Part shown: positions 24,377 through 32,812 of the stretch, piece after piece | Layout of the letters: the number at the start of each line of letters is the position of its first letter | Position numbering within the stretch: the first letter of the stretch is position 1 | Assembly (NCBI RefSeq): GCF_001517975.1 | Contig: NZ_KQ950183.1 | Coordinates: 381,660 to 445,659 of the forward strand | Length of the DNA stretch: 64,000 nucleotides | From: Thermobifida cellulosilytica TB100 | GTDB lineage: Bacteria > Actinomycetota > Actinomycetes > Streptosporangiales > Streptosporangiaceae | Direction: 5' to 3' | Program-made: the position numbers and the translations under genes | Notes under the pieces: generated by a model | Databases searched by the model: none | What the model was told of the DNA's origin: nothing | Seen by the model: only the letters and a program-made list of their open reading frames with translations

Positions 24377-27198
24377 CCGCGATCGCACCCCACGAGGCGA
24401 GAAGACTGGCCCGCTGCGCCGTGGCCGTGGAGCCGGGCGACCCGCCGCGCACCACCACCCTCGTCCTGTGGAGTCAGGACACCGCGGACCTCCGCACCGG
24501 CGCAGACGTCGGCGAACCCGGCACGGCCACCGTCGCCCTGCCGCACGGCGACGGAGTCCGGACCACCACCGTGCCCGCCCTGCGACTGGGAGTCGCCGAG
24601 GCCCTGCCGGTGCTGCTCGCAGCCCGCACCAGCACCGACGCCCACCCGGCCGCCGTCTTCTGGGGAACGGCCGCCGCAACGGCCCTGGGCCTCGTCGCAC
24701 GCGGCCGCCTCCTTCCCGGCCTGACCCCCGCAGCCCACGACGCCTGGCGGATCGGCCCGCTCGACGCCGACGACACGCACGCCCTGAAGACCCTCGCCGC
24801 CGCCATGCCGCCCTCAGCCCGCGCGATCCCCCTCCCCGACACCGACCCGCCCGTCCTGGCCCTCGCCGAACCACTGGTGCGCGGCCTGGCAGACGCGGTC
24901 GCCGACACCCTGCCCCGAACCCCCGCCGCCCCCCGCCTCACCGGATCCGCCCCCTTCGCCGCCGCCGAACCGCAGCACGTGCCGCACCTGCGCGCCTGGA
25001 CCGACCAGGTCGCCGCCGAACTCGACACTGGGGTGCGCATCTCGCTGCGCGTGGAACTCCCCGACGGAGCCGAGGACCTCGACGACCTTCCCGACGACGC
25101 AGCCCTGCGCGCCGTCCTACAGGTCCACAGCCGCACCGACCCCGGACTCGTGGTCGACGCCGCCGACCTGTGGCGCGACGGAGAGACCGGCCTGGGACCA
25201 CGGGCCCGCCTGGACACGACACTGGCGCTCCGCCGGGCCGCCCGGCTCTGGCCGCCCCTGGAACGGCTGCTGGACCGAAGCGTCCCCGACGCCCTCACCC
25301 TCACCGACACCGAACTCGACGACCTGCTGGGAACAGCCGCCGAACGCCTCGCCGGGGCGGACGTCGCCGTGCACTGGCCGCGGACCCTGGTCCGCGGCCT
25401 CACCGCCACCGCCGTGGTCGGCGACACCGGCGCTCCCGGCCGCGCCGGACCGGGCCTGGGCACGGAACCGTTCGCGCTGGACTGGCGCATCACCCTCGAC
25501 GGCACCGAACTCACCGCGGCCGAACTCGACCGCGTCGCCCAAGCGCACCGCCCCCTCGTACGGCTGCGCGACAGGTGGGTGCTGCTCTCCCCCGACCTCG
25601 CCCGCAGGGCACGACACCGCGGCCGCACACCACTCGCCCCCGTCGACGCACTCGCCGCCGCACTGACCGGAACCGTCGACGTCGACGGAGAACAGGTACC
25701 CCTGACCGCCACGGGCCGACTCGAACAGGTGCGTGCGCTCCTCAGCGACCCCGACGGTGGGGACGAGCCCCCGCGTCCTCCCACGGCCCTGACCGCCACA
25801 CTGCGCGACTACCAACTGCGCGGACTGCGGTGGCTGGACCGCACGACCCGGCTGGGACTGGGCTGCTGCCTGGCCGACGACATGGGACTGGGCAAGACCG
25901 TCACCCTCATCGCCCTGCACCTGCTGCGCGCCGAACGGGCAGAGCAGCCCGGCGCCACCCTCGTGGTGTGCCCGGCGTCGCTGCTGGGCAACTGGGAAAA
26001 GGAGATCCGCCGTTTCGCCCCGGCCACCCCGGTACGCCGCTTCCACGGCAGCGACCGCGTCCTGGACCCCCAACCCGGCTCCGTCACCCTCACCACCTAC
26101 GGCACCCTGCGCGTCGACGCCGAACGCCTCGCCGGCACCTTCTGGGACCTGGTCGTCGCCGACGAGGCCCAACACGCCAAGAACCCCGTCTCGGCCACCG
26201 CCCGAGCACTGCGCCGCCTCCCCGCCTCCGCACGCGTCGCGCTCACCGGCACCCCCGTGGAGAACAACCTGACCGAACTGTGGGCCGTCCTCGACTGGAC
26301 CACTCCCGGGCTGCTCGGCCCCCTGGCGCGGTTCCGCGCCCGCTGGGCCGACGCCGCAGAGTCCGGCACCGACCCGGAGGCCGCCGAGCGTCTCGCCCGG
26401 CTCGTCCGCCCGTTCCTGCTGCGCCGCCGCAAGAGCGACCCAGGCATCGCCCCGGAACTGCCCCCCAAGACCGAAACCGAGCACCCGGTCACCCTCACCC
26501 CCGAACAGGCCGGACTGTACGAGGCCCTGGTCCGCGAGACCATGGAGCGCATCCGCGCCTCCTCCGGCACGGCCCGCCGAGGCCAGGTCATGGCACTGCT
26601 CACCGGCCTCAAACAGATCTGCAACCATCCGGCCCAGTACCTGAAGGAGACCGCACCGCGCCTGCCAGGCCGCTCCGGAAAACTGGACCTGCTCGACGAG
26701 CTCGTCACGACGATCCTCGCCGAAGGCGGATCCGCACTGGTGTTCACCCAGTACGTCGCCATGGCACGGCTCATCGAACGCCACCTGCGCGACCGAGGCG
26801 TCCCCTCCCTGCTGCTCCACGGTGGCACCCCGGTGGCGCGCCGCGAACAGACGGTCCACGCCTTCCAGGAGGGAGACGTCCCGATCCTGCTGCTGTCGCT
26901 GCGCGCCGCGGGCACCGGCCTCAACCTCACCCGCGCCGACCACGTCGTCCACTACGACCGGTGGTGGAACCCGGCAGTGGAGGAGCAGGCCACCGACCGC
27001 GCCCACCGCATCGGCCAGACCCGCCCCGTACAGGTGCACCGACTGGTCGCCGAAGGCACCGTCGAGGACCGGATCGCCGCCGTCCTGGAGGCCAAACGCG
27101 ACCTCGCCGAGGCCGTCCTGGCCTCCGGTGAGACCGCCCTCAGCGAACTGTCCGACACCGAACTCTCCGAACTGGTGGAACTGAGGAGGGCCCCATGA
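24373..27198 (+). CDS. SNF2-family DEAD/DEAH-like helicase, right copy
   Basis: 941 residues, a second SNF2 ATPase. Walker A ADDMGLGKT near residue 500, DEAQ near 596, GTPVENN near 632 and motif VI QATDRAHRIGQT near 871. LKQICNHPAQYL, LHGGTPVARRE and YDRWWNPAVEEQATDRAHR closely parallel the left copy, while the N-terminal halves differ strongly. Its stop overlaps the start of a SWIM protein (ATGA). The ATG at 24373 is used; the SD (AGGGAG) is about 12 nt upstream, longer than ideal, and the overlapping small ORF may help translation by coupling. Role unknown; the recurring SNF2-SWIM pairing implies a complex. Confidence 0.93.
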   Translation: MTAIAPHEARRLARCAVAVEPGDPPRTTTLVLWSQDTADLRTGADVGEPGTATVALPHGDGVRTTTVPALRLGVAEALPVLLAARTSTDAHPAAVFWGTAAATALGLVARGRLLPGLTPAAHDAWRIGPLDADDTHALKTLAAAMPPSARAIPLPDTDPPVLALAEPLVRGLADAVADTLPRTPAAPRLTGSAPFAAAEPQHVPHLRAWTDQVAAELDTGVRISLRVELPDGAEDLDDLPDDAALRAVLQVHSRTDPGLVVDAADLWRDGETGLGPRARLDTTLALRRAARLWPPLERLLDRSVPDALTLTDTELDDLLGTAAERLAGADVAVHWPRTLVRGLTATAVVGDTGAPGRAGPGLGTEPFALDWRITLDGTELTAAELDRVAQAHRPLVRLRDRWVLLSPDLARRARHRGRTPLAPVDALAAALTGTVDVDGEQVPLTATGRLEQVRALLSDPDGGDEPPRPPTALTATLRDYQLRGLRWLDRTTRLGLGCCLADDMGLGKTVTLIALHLLRAERAEQPGATLVVCPASLLGNWEKEIRRFAPATPVRRFHGSDRVLDPQPGSVTLTTYGTLRVDAERLAGTFWDLVVADEAQHAKNPVSATARALRRLPASARVALTGTPVENNLTELWAVLDWTTPGLLGPLARFRARWADAAESGTDPEAAERLARLVRPFLLRRRKSDPGIAPELPPKTETEHPVTLTPEQAGLYEALVRETMERIRASSGTARRGQVMALLTGLKQICNHPAQYLKETAPRLPGRSGKLDLLDELVTTILAEGGSALVFTQYVAMARLIERHLRDRGVPSLLLHGGTPVARREQTVHAFQEGDVPILLLSLRAAGTGLNLTRADHVVHYDRWWNPAVEEQATDRAHRIGQTRPVQVHRLVAEGTVEDRIAAVLEAKRDLAEAVLASGETALSELSDTELSELVELRRAP

Positions 27199-28418
27199 GA
27201 GCACAGGACGCCGAGGCCCGCGGTTTCCCTCCCTTTCCCGCAACCCGGAGCCGCCGCGGAGGGGCCACGGCCCGCACCTGGTGGGGCAGGGCCTGGAACA
27301 GCGCGGTGGAACAGGCCGCGCTCGACGCGGACCAGTTGCGTGCCGGCCGCACCTACGCCCGCAGCGGGAGAGTGGGCAGCATCGCCGTCAGCCCCGGCCG
27401 GATCTCCGCGTCCGTCGACGACACCGACGGGCTCCTGCGGGTGACCGTGTCGGTACGCACCCTCACCGACGCCGAATGGAACCGCTTCGCCGCCGAGGCC
27501 GCGGCCCGCACCGGACACGTCGCCGCACTCCTGGACCACGACATACCCCGCGACCTCCACCAGGCAGCCGAGGACGGGGGAGTGCGGCTGCTGCCCCGCG
27601 ACGACGAGTTCGACTTCACGTGCGACTGCCCCGGATGGGAGCACCCCTGCCGGCATGCTGCGGCCCTGTGCCACCAGTTCGCCTGGCTGCTGGACAGCGA
27701 CCCCCTCCTGCTCCTGCTGCTGCGGGGCCGTACCGGGCACGCGCTTGCCGACGAGCTCCGCCGGGTCCGCCTCCCCTCCGAGGCCGCGGAGCCCTCCGAC
27801 GCCGCCCACACGCACGAAGGAGAGGACGCCGCGCGGGCCTGGCGGCGCCCCGCGCCACCGCTGCCCGAACCCTTCCCGCCGCCTGGGGGCACCGGCACGC
27901 CGCCCGCGCTTCCCGACACGGAGGAACTCGACGCCGCCGCGGTGCGGCAGCTCGCCGCAGACGCCGCGCACCGCGCCGCCGCCCTGCTGCGCGGTGCACG
28001 GCCCGCCGACCTCGACGCGTGGCAGGACACCGTGCGGCTGGCCGCGTCCTGCCCCGAGGAGCGGCTACGGCGGCGCCTGGCGCGGGCGAGCGGACGCGTC
28101 GAAGGATTCGACCGGGCTGTCCGAGCCTGGCAGTACGGCGGTGCAGACGGCTTGGAGACGCTGGAACAGCCCTGGACGCCTCCCGCGGCCGTGACGGCGC
28201 GGGCACGTGCCGCACTGCGCGCTGCCTGGGAGGAGCTCGGCGAGGCACGGGTCTGGCGCAACCGGTGGACACTGCCCGAACGCGGTGTGCAACTGCGGTA
28301 CGGCCGTGACGGCCGCTGGCACCCCTACCTGCTGGTGGAGGGGGAGTGGTGGCCTGCCGCGCCCGGCTCCGCGGATCCGGGGGCGGCGCTGTCCGCACTG
28401 TTGGCCGGGGAGCTGTGA
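27195..28418 (+). CDS. SWIM zinc-finger protein, right copy
   Basis: 407 residues. ATG overlaps the SNF2 stop by 4 bp. TWWGRAWNSAVEQ near residue 28 is the standard opening of this SNF2-linked SWIM family. The zinc motif is C143, C145, C152 and H154 (CDCPGWEHPCRH), identical in spacing to the left copy. The middle (about 205-250) is a Pro/Ala/Glu-rich linker, and the C-terminal part ends with VQLRYGRDGRWHPYLLVEGEWWPA. It probably works with the helicase encoded just upstream. The full length here suggests what is missing from the left copy at the window edge. Confidence 0.9.
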   Translation: MRAQDAEARGFPPFPATRSRRGGATARTWWGRAWNSAVEQAALDADQLRAGRTYARSGRVGSIAVSPGRISASVDDTDGLLRVTVSVRTLTDAEWNRFAAEAAARTGHVAALLDHDIPRDLHQAAEDGGVRLLPRDDEFDFTCDCPGWEHPCRHAAALCHQFAWLLDSDPLLLLLLRGRTGHALADELRRVRLPSEAAEPSDAAHTHEGEDAARAWRRPAPPLPEPFPPPGGTGTPPALPDTEELDAAAVRQLAADAAHRAAALLRGARPADLDAWQDTVRLAASCPEERLRRRLARASGRVEGFDRAVRAWQYGGADGLETLEQPWTPPAAVTARARAALRAAWEELGEARVWRNRWTLPERGVQLRYGRDGRWHPYLLVEGEWWPAAPGSADPGAALSALLAGEL

Positions 28419-28421
28419 GTA

Positions 28422-28437
28422 CGGCCGGTGCCGGCCG
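28422..28437 (+). terminator. Short hairpin between convergent genes
   Basis: CGGCCGG and CCGGCCG flank a 2-nt centre, giving a 5-7 bp stem just after the SWIM stop and before the 3' end of the opposing relic. A weak bidirectional terminator is possible. Confidence 0.35.
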
Positions 28438-28452
28438 CGGAGTCGGACACGG

Positions 28453-29329
28453 CTAGGACAGCAGGTCCTGCGCGGTGTCGACGGTGAGGGCGCGGCGGAT
28501 CCAGGTGGTGAGCTGGTCGAGGTCGGTGCAGGAGGTGATGCGCTCGCGGATGGTGTCGCAGACCAGGATGCCGCGGGTCTTCAGGATCAGCAGCACCGAC
28601 TTCGCCTCGCCTTTTGCTTCCCCCTGGGCTTCGCCGAGGGCGAAGGCCCGGCCGAAGAGGTCGGACCTGAACTCGTAGGTGCCGGTGGTCACAGCGTCCT
28701 CCGGGTACTTCCTGGCTGCGGCGGGCAGCGCCGCGAGCACGTAGTCAGCGTACAAAGCTCCCCTGTCGGGGGCGAGCGCGTCGATCGCGGGCAGCAGCGC
28801 GTCCAGGACGGCCGGATCGTCGGTGTGGTGGACGATCGCGGCCAGGATCGCCAGTTCCGGTTCGGCGCGGGCCCGTTCCGGATCGGCGATCGGGGGGCAG
28901 GTCCGCCAGGGACAGCGCGACAGGCCGGTGCACCAGGGAGCCCCAGCCCAGGTCGATCGGGGCCGCGCACCACTCGGCCACCGCCCTGCTCGGGGAGAGG
29001 GTGAGCAGCACCGTCGGGCACTTCAGTCGGGCACGCAGGTTGGCCACGTAGGCGGGCCCACCGAAGCGCTTGCGCTCGTCGGGGCGGCGCTGGCACTCCA
29101 CGACGATCACCAGCACCGGGACTGGGCTGCCGACGCCGGGGGCGGGACCGCGCTCCAGGACGACGACGGCGTCGGCGCGCAGTTCCGGCGGTGCGGTGGT
29201 GGTCGCGTCCCCCGAGTCGCACCGGGCCCGGGAGAACTCCGGCAGCGGCACCTTGGAGGCACGCTCCGGCAGACAGGGGGCCAGGACAGGAAAGTGGCGG
29301 ATGAGGTCGAGGGGAAGTTCATGCTCCAA
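28453..29329 (-). pseudogene. Frameshifted conserved actinobacterial protein (Rpn-like/hypothetical)
   Basis: Two frames together encode one ~290-residue protein. The first (29329 to about 28890) reads EHELPLDLIRHFPVLAP, LRADAVVVLE and PVLVIVVECQRRPDERKR, the last being a nuclease-like VxVExQ core seen in this large family. The second continues IADPERARAEPELAILAAIVHHTDDPAV and ends LDQLTTWIRRALTVDTAQDLL. They are joined at a run of six C (minus strand, 28892-28897); one C fewer restores the frame. The family is abundant in Streptomyces and relatives and is sometimes called putative transposase or PD-(D/E)XK-like. A sequencing error or a very recent mutation would look the same. The start is a TTG at 29329 with little SD. 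Confidence 0.75.
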
Positions 29330-30082
29330 AGACGGCAGGGCGGAAAGATACGGGGAATTCGGGGAAAGGTGGTAATGGGAAAAGATCTGAACTGTCTGGC
29401 TTCTGGGTTGTTTCTTGGTGGTGCAGACGTAATTGTTGGTTTATGTTTTTCTTGTGAATTTGTGGCGTCTGTGGCTTGTTTCCCCTGGGGTGAAGGTGAC
29501 GAGCTTCGTGGGGAGAAGTCTGCTCCGGTCAGTTGCAGACCAGCCGCGGCATGCCGGTCCGTGCCTCTTTCCTTGCTTTGGTAAGGACTTAAGATCTTGC
29601 TCCGCTCGGGCCAGAGGCAGACGAGGCCGTGCCGAACAGCTTGGAAGACGGATTCCGGTTTCGGAGAAAAGAACGTCCCGCGGGAGGAGTCGCGTGCCGC
29701 GGCGTGTCCGTTCCGGAAGGACGTGCCGCGGACCATGCCGGGACGGTCGAAGTGGACGCTTCGGCAGGAAAGGGGTGACGACGACAAGGCCGCTTGCCGT
29801 CGGGCGTCGTCGATTCCCGGGGTGGGGCCCGGGCTGCCGAAGCAGCGGAGGACTCGGTGCTCCGTGCGGGGGGAGCGGTCCGTGCCGGGCCGGGGTGTGG
29901 GCGGCAGGAAGGTCGGCCGCGTGGGACGGGCCTGCCGGAGGCGGGCCCGCACGGAGCGGCAGCCGCAGGCGGAACGACCGAAACAGGCCACCGTACCGCC
30001 GGCGGGTCGCGGCGCCCAACCGTTTTCCGCCCTGGTGAGGCAGCGGGCCCCCGCTGACGCCCGGCGCGGTTCGGCGTACTTC
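29330..30082. other. AT-rich islet and gene-free stretch
   Basis: Positions about 29335-29475 are strikingly AT-rich for this genome, with T-runs (TTTATGTTTTTCTTGTG near 29439), while the remainder is GC-rich but codes for nothing recognisable on either strand. The islet may hold the promoter of the frameshifted gene or be foreign sequence. No transposase, terminal repeat or tRNA end was found. Confidence 0.6.
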
Positions 30083-30096
30083 GGAAAGCGGTTTCA
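30083..30096 (+). promoter_or_regulatory. LacI-type operator-like site
   Basis: GGAAAGCGGTTTCA fits the LacI/GalR half-site pattern AANCGNTT with a central CG and near-perfect dyad symmetry. It lies about 30-40 bp before the Gfo/Idh/MocA relic, where an operator for a sugar gene would be expected. A LacI regulator gene survives at 37884-38945. Confidence 0.5.
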
Positions 30097-30125
30097 CAAA
30101 GAGGCGGAACAACATACGGGGGATC

Positions 30126-30758
30126 ATGCGGGGTGCCGCCGGGAACGGCGTCGCCAGACGCAGGGGATACCGCCACCCCTGACCAGGTCGGTCCCGGCCG
30201 TCCGCGACGACGGGGCGGGGGAGTGGAGCTCCCGACGGCTCCCGGAGCATCCCCGAAACGGTGCTCGTGGGACGGCCGGCGGAGAAGCTGCGCGTGACCG
30301 CCGAGCAGCACGGGATCGAACGGTGGAGCACCGACCTCGACACGGCGCTCTCGACGACTCCGTCGAGGTGCACTTCGACGCCCAGATCACGCACGCCCGC
30401 GAGGCCGCGGCGCGCTCCGCCATCGCCGCGGGCAGGCACGGCTGCGTCGAGAAGCCGACCGCCGACAACCCGGCTGGCGCAGCCCTGGAGCCGGCCGAAC
30501 CCGCCCGAGACGCGGGGGTGAAGAACGGCGCCGCCCAGGACGGGCAGTTCCCCCCGCGGCATGCTCACGCTGCGCCGCCTCAGCGACAGCGGCTTCCTCT
30601 GCCGCATCCTGTCGAACCGCGGCGAGTTCGGCTGCTGGGCGTTCGAAGGAGACCGGCAGCCCGCACAGCGCCCCAGCCGGAACTGCCGCGCCGAGGACGG
30701 CGGCGGCATCGCCCTCGGCATGTTCCTCCACCGGCATTCCGTCCCGCAACAGCGGGCG
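30126..30758 (+). pseudogene. Gfo/Idh/MocA oxidoreductase relic (5' half)
   Basis: From an ATG at 30126 the translation follows a sugar/inositol dehydrogenase-like protein. One frame gives VLVGRPAEKLRVTAEQHG and IERWSTDLDTALS; a frame change near 30350 gives DDSVEVHFDAQITHAREAAA, SAIAAGRHGCVEKPTADNPAG (the conserved EKPxA motif) and DAGVKNG; a second change near 30560 gives LRRLSDSGFLCRIL, RGEFGCWAFEGDRQPAQRPS and RAEDGGGIALGMF. There is also an in-frame TGA near 30180. The catalytic C-terminal half is missing, cut off at about 30758. NAD(P)-dependent oxidation of a polyol or sugar was the likely ancestral job. Confidence 0.8.
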
Positions 30759-30890
30759 TGACCCCCGTCGTCATGGCCAGCCGCGCCCTCGCAGCCGCCG
30801 CGGACGACCCCGAGGACTACGCCAGGCGGTACCGGCGGCTGCTCTCCGAGACCGGCCGGTCGTCCCGCACCGACGGGGAGCAGTCTTCGC
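30759..30890 (+). pseudogene. DUF993-family fragment
   Basis: TPVVMASRALAAAADDPEDYARRYRRLL resembles the central block of DUF993 proteins, which often follow a Gfo/Idh/MocA gene in actinobacterial sugar or polyol clusters. The start and end of that protein are both absent. The abrupt change from the oxidoreductase relic at about 30758 looks like a deletion joint that removed the 3' half of one gene and the 5' half of the next. Confidence 0.5.
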
Positions 30891-31020
30891 CCGGCACTCG
30901 ACGGGCACCGGGACCACGCCGACCCGGCCGACGCGGTCGAGGACGTGGCCGCCCCCATCGCCGACCCCGCACGCCGCTGGTGCCCCGGCCGGGACACCAG
31001 CGGCACCGGACCAGAAGGAC

Positions 31021-32742
31021 TCAGCCGACCCGGTCGCGCAGGGCCTCCAGGAAGCGCAGCACCGCCACCGATCCGGGGTCGGCCTCACCCACACTGCGCT
31101 GCCCCACCCAGGCGGCACGGCCGCGGGACGAGGCCAGTTCCCGGGTCTCGGCCACGGTGCGTTCGGCCGCCGCGACAGCCGCCTCGGCCGCCGAACGCGC
31201 GTCGGCGGTACCGGACAGCGCCTCCGCCACCGCCAGCAGCACGTCGAGGAAGGTCTTGTCGCCGCGGCGGGCACCGCCGCGCTCCTGCACGCGGCGGGCG
31301 ACGGCCTCCGTGATCCGGGCGGCGTCCGCCGCGGTGGGCCCGGCGACGCCGTCGACCTCGGCGGCGGCGTGCAACAGCCCGGTTCCCACCAGCGCTGCGA
31401 ACGTGGAGGGGTTGGCGGAGGCGAACGCCACACCCGCCGCCCGCAGCAGGTCGGCCGCGTGCACGTCCTCGGGCAGGCCCAGCAGCGCCTCGCGGACCGC
31501 CTCTGCCCCCGCGGACACGGTGATGCCCAGGTCGCCGTCGCCCAGGCGGGCGTCCAGGGCGCGCAGCTCCTCGGCGTGGGCGGGCAGCGCGGGCAGCACG
31601 TCGAGCAGCAGGGCGCGCAGCGCGCTGGGGGAGCCGGTCCGCCGCACCCGCACCTCGGACGGGGCGTCCCCGCCGCTCCCGGGGACGCCGTCGACGGCCC
31701 GGGCGGCAGGCCGGACCGGCGCGGGCTGCCCCTGGGAGAAGAACGGGGAGGCCGCGGGCGCGTCCAGCAGTTCGGCCAGTTCGTCGTCGAGCAGCAGCAG
31801 CGACAGCGACGCCCCCGCCATCTCCAGGCTGGTGGCGAACTCGCCGATGTAGCGGCGGTGGATGACCACGCCCCGTTCGGCGAGGACCTGGTGGGCGCGC
31901 CGGTAGACGAGGTAGAGCTCCTCCAGCGGGGTGGCGCCCAACCCGTTGACCAGCACCGCGACCCGCTGGCCCGGGGCCGGGTCGAGTTCGGCGAGGATCT
32001 CGGTGAGGAACCGGTCGGTGATCTCGTCGGCGCTCTCCAACGGCCCCCGGTGGCTGCCCGGCTCGCCGTGGATGCCGATACCGACCTCCATCTCGCCGTC
32101 GGCCAGGGTGAAGGTCGGTCGGCCCGCGGCGGGCAGGATCGTCGGGGACAGGCCCACGCCCATCGTGCGGGTGGCGTCCACGGTGCGCTGCGCGATCTCC
32201 CGCACGCCCTCCAGGTCGTCGCCGCGGTCGGCGGCGGCTCCCGCGGTCTTGTAGGCGAAGAACAGCCCGGCCACCCCGCGCCGGGTCGACTCCCTGCCCC
32301 TGGGGGCCGACAGGATGTCGTCGGTGCCCAGCACGGTGGCGGTGGCGATGCCCTCGGCCGCGACGATGTCGGCGGCCAGGTCGAAGTTGTAGATGTCGCC
32401 CCCGTAGTTGCCGTACAGGTACAGCACACCCGCCCCGCCGTCGGAGGCGCGGGTGGCCGCCGCGATCTGCTCGGCGGAGGGGGAGGAGAAGACGTTGCCG
32501 ACCGCGACGCCGGTGGCCAGCCCCTGGCCGACGTAGCCGAGGAAGAGGGGCAGGTGGCCGGAGCCGCCGCCGGTCACGATCCCCACCCGGCTGGGCACGG
32601 GGGCGTCCGCACGGACCAGCGCCCGCCGGTCGGCCGAGGCGGCGCGCAGCCGGTCGGGGTGGGCCAGCAGCAGCGACTCGGTCAGCTCGTCGACGAAGTC
32701 CTCGGGCTTGTTGATGATCTTCTTCAGTGCCACGTCGCTCAC
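31021..32742 (-). CDS. dhaK: Dihydroxyacetone kinase, DhaK-DhaL fusion
   Basis: About 573 residues. ATP-dependent kinase of dihydroxyacetone or a related ketose/aldose. The DhaK part (1-~335) has KIINKPEDFVDE, GIVTGGGSGHLPLFLGYVG, YLYGNYGGDI and GIHGEPG with the substrate-binding His near residue 225. The DhaL part (~365-573) carries GDGDLGITV near 398 and GARRGDKTFLDVL for nucleotide and Mg binding. GTG at 32742 is used; GTG at 32733 is possible. It is the last gene of the minus-strand operon tctC-tctB-tctA-aldolase-kinase, so its substrate is more likely an aldolase product or tetrulose/triose intermediate of that pathway than glycerol-derived dihydroxyacetone. Confidence 0.9.
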   Translation of the reverse strand: MSDVALKKIINKPEDFVDELTESLLLAHPDRLRAASADRRALVRADAPVPSRVGIVTGGGSGHLPLFLGYVGQGLATGVAVGNVFSSPSAEQIAAATRASDGGAGVLYLYGNYGGDIYNFDLAADIVAAEGIATATVLGTDDILSAPRGRESTRRGVAGLFFAYKTAGAAADRGDDLEGVREIAQRTVDATRTMGVGLSPTILPAAGRPTFTLADGEMEVGIGIHGEPGSHRGPLESADEITDRFLTEILAELDPAPGQRVAVLVNGLGATPLEELYLVYRRAHQVLAERGVVIHRRYIGEFATSLEMAGASLSLLLLDDELAELLDAPAASPFFSQGQPAPVRPAARAVDGVPGSGGDAPSEVRVRRTGSPSALRALLLDVLPALPAHAEELRALDARLGDGDLGITVSAGAEAVREALLGLPEDVHAADLLRAAGVAFASANPSTFAALVGTGLLHAAAEVDGVAGPTAADAARITEAVARRVQERGGARRGDKTFLDVLLAVAEALSGTADARSAAEAAVAAAERTVAETRELASSRGRAAWVGQRSVGEADPGSVAVLRFLEALRDRVG

Positions 32743-32812
32743 TCGCTTCTCGATGGGGCGGCGGGCGGCCGCGTCGCGCCCGCCGCGTGGTGGTGCTCGG
32801 ACCCGCCGCGGG

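Noticed and set aside
28419..31020. Insertion sequence or prophage remnant
   Set aside because: Low gene density and an AT-rich islet raised the idea, but there is no transposase, integrase, terminal inverted repeat or target duplication. Gene decay explains what is seen.
30771..32429. 552-codon minus-strand open frame overlapping the kinase gene
   Set aside because: Same-strand, wrong-frame reading of dhaK; the other frame has the full DhaK and DhaL motifs.
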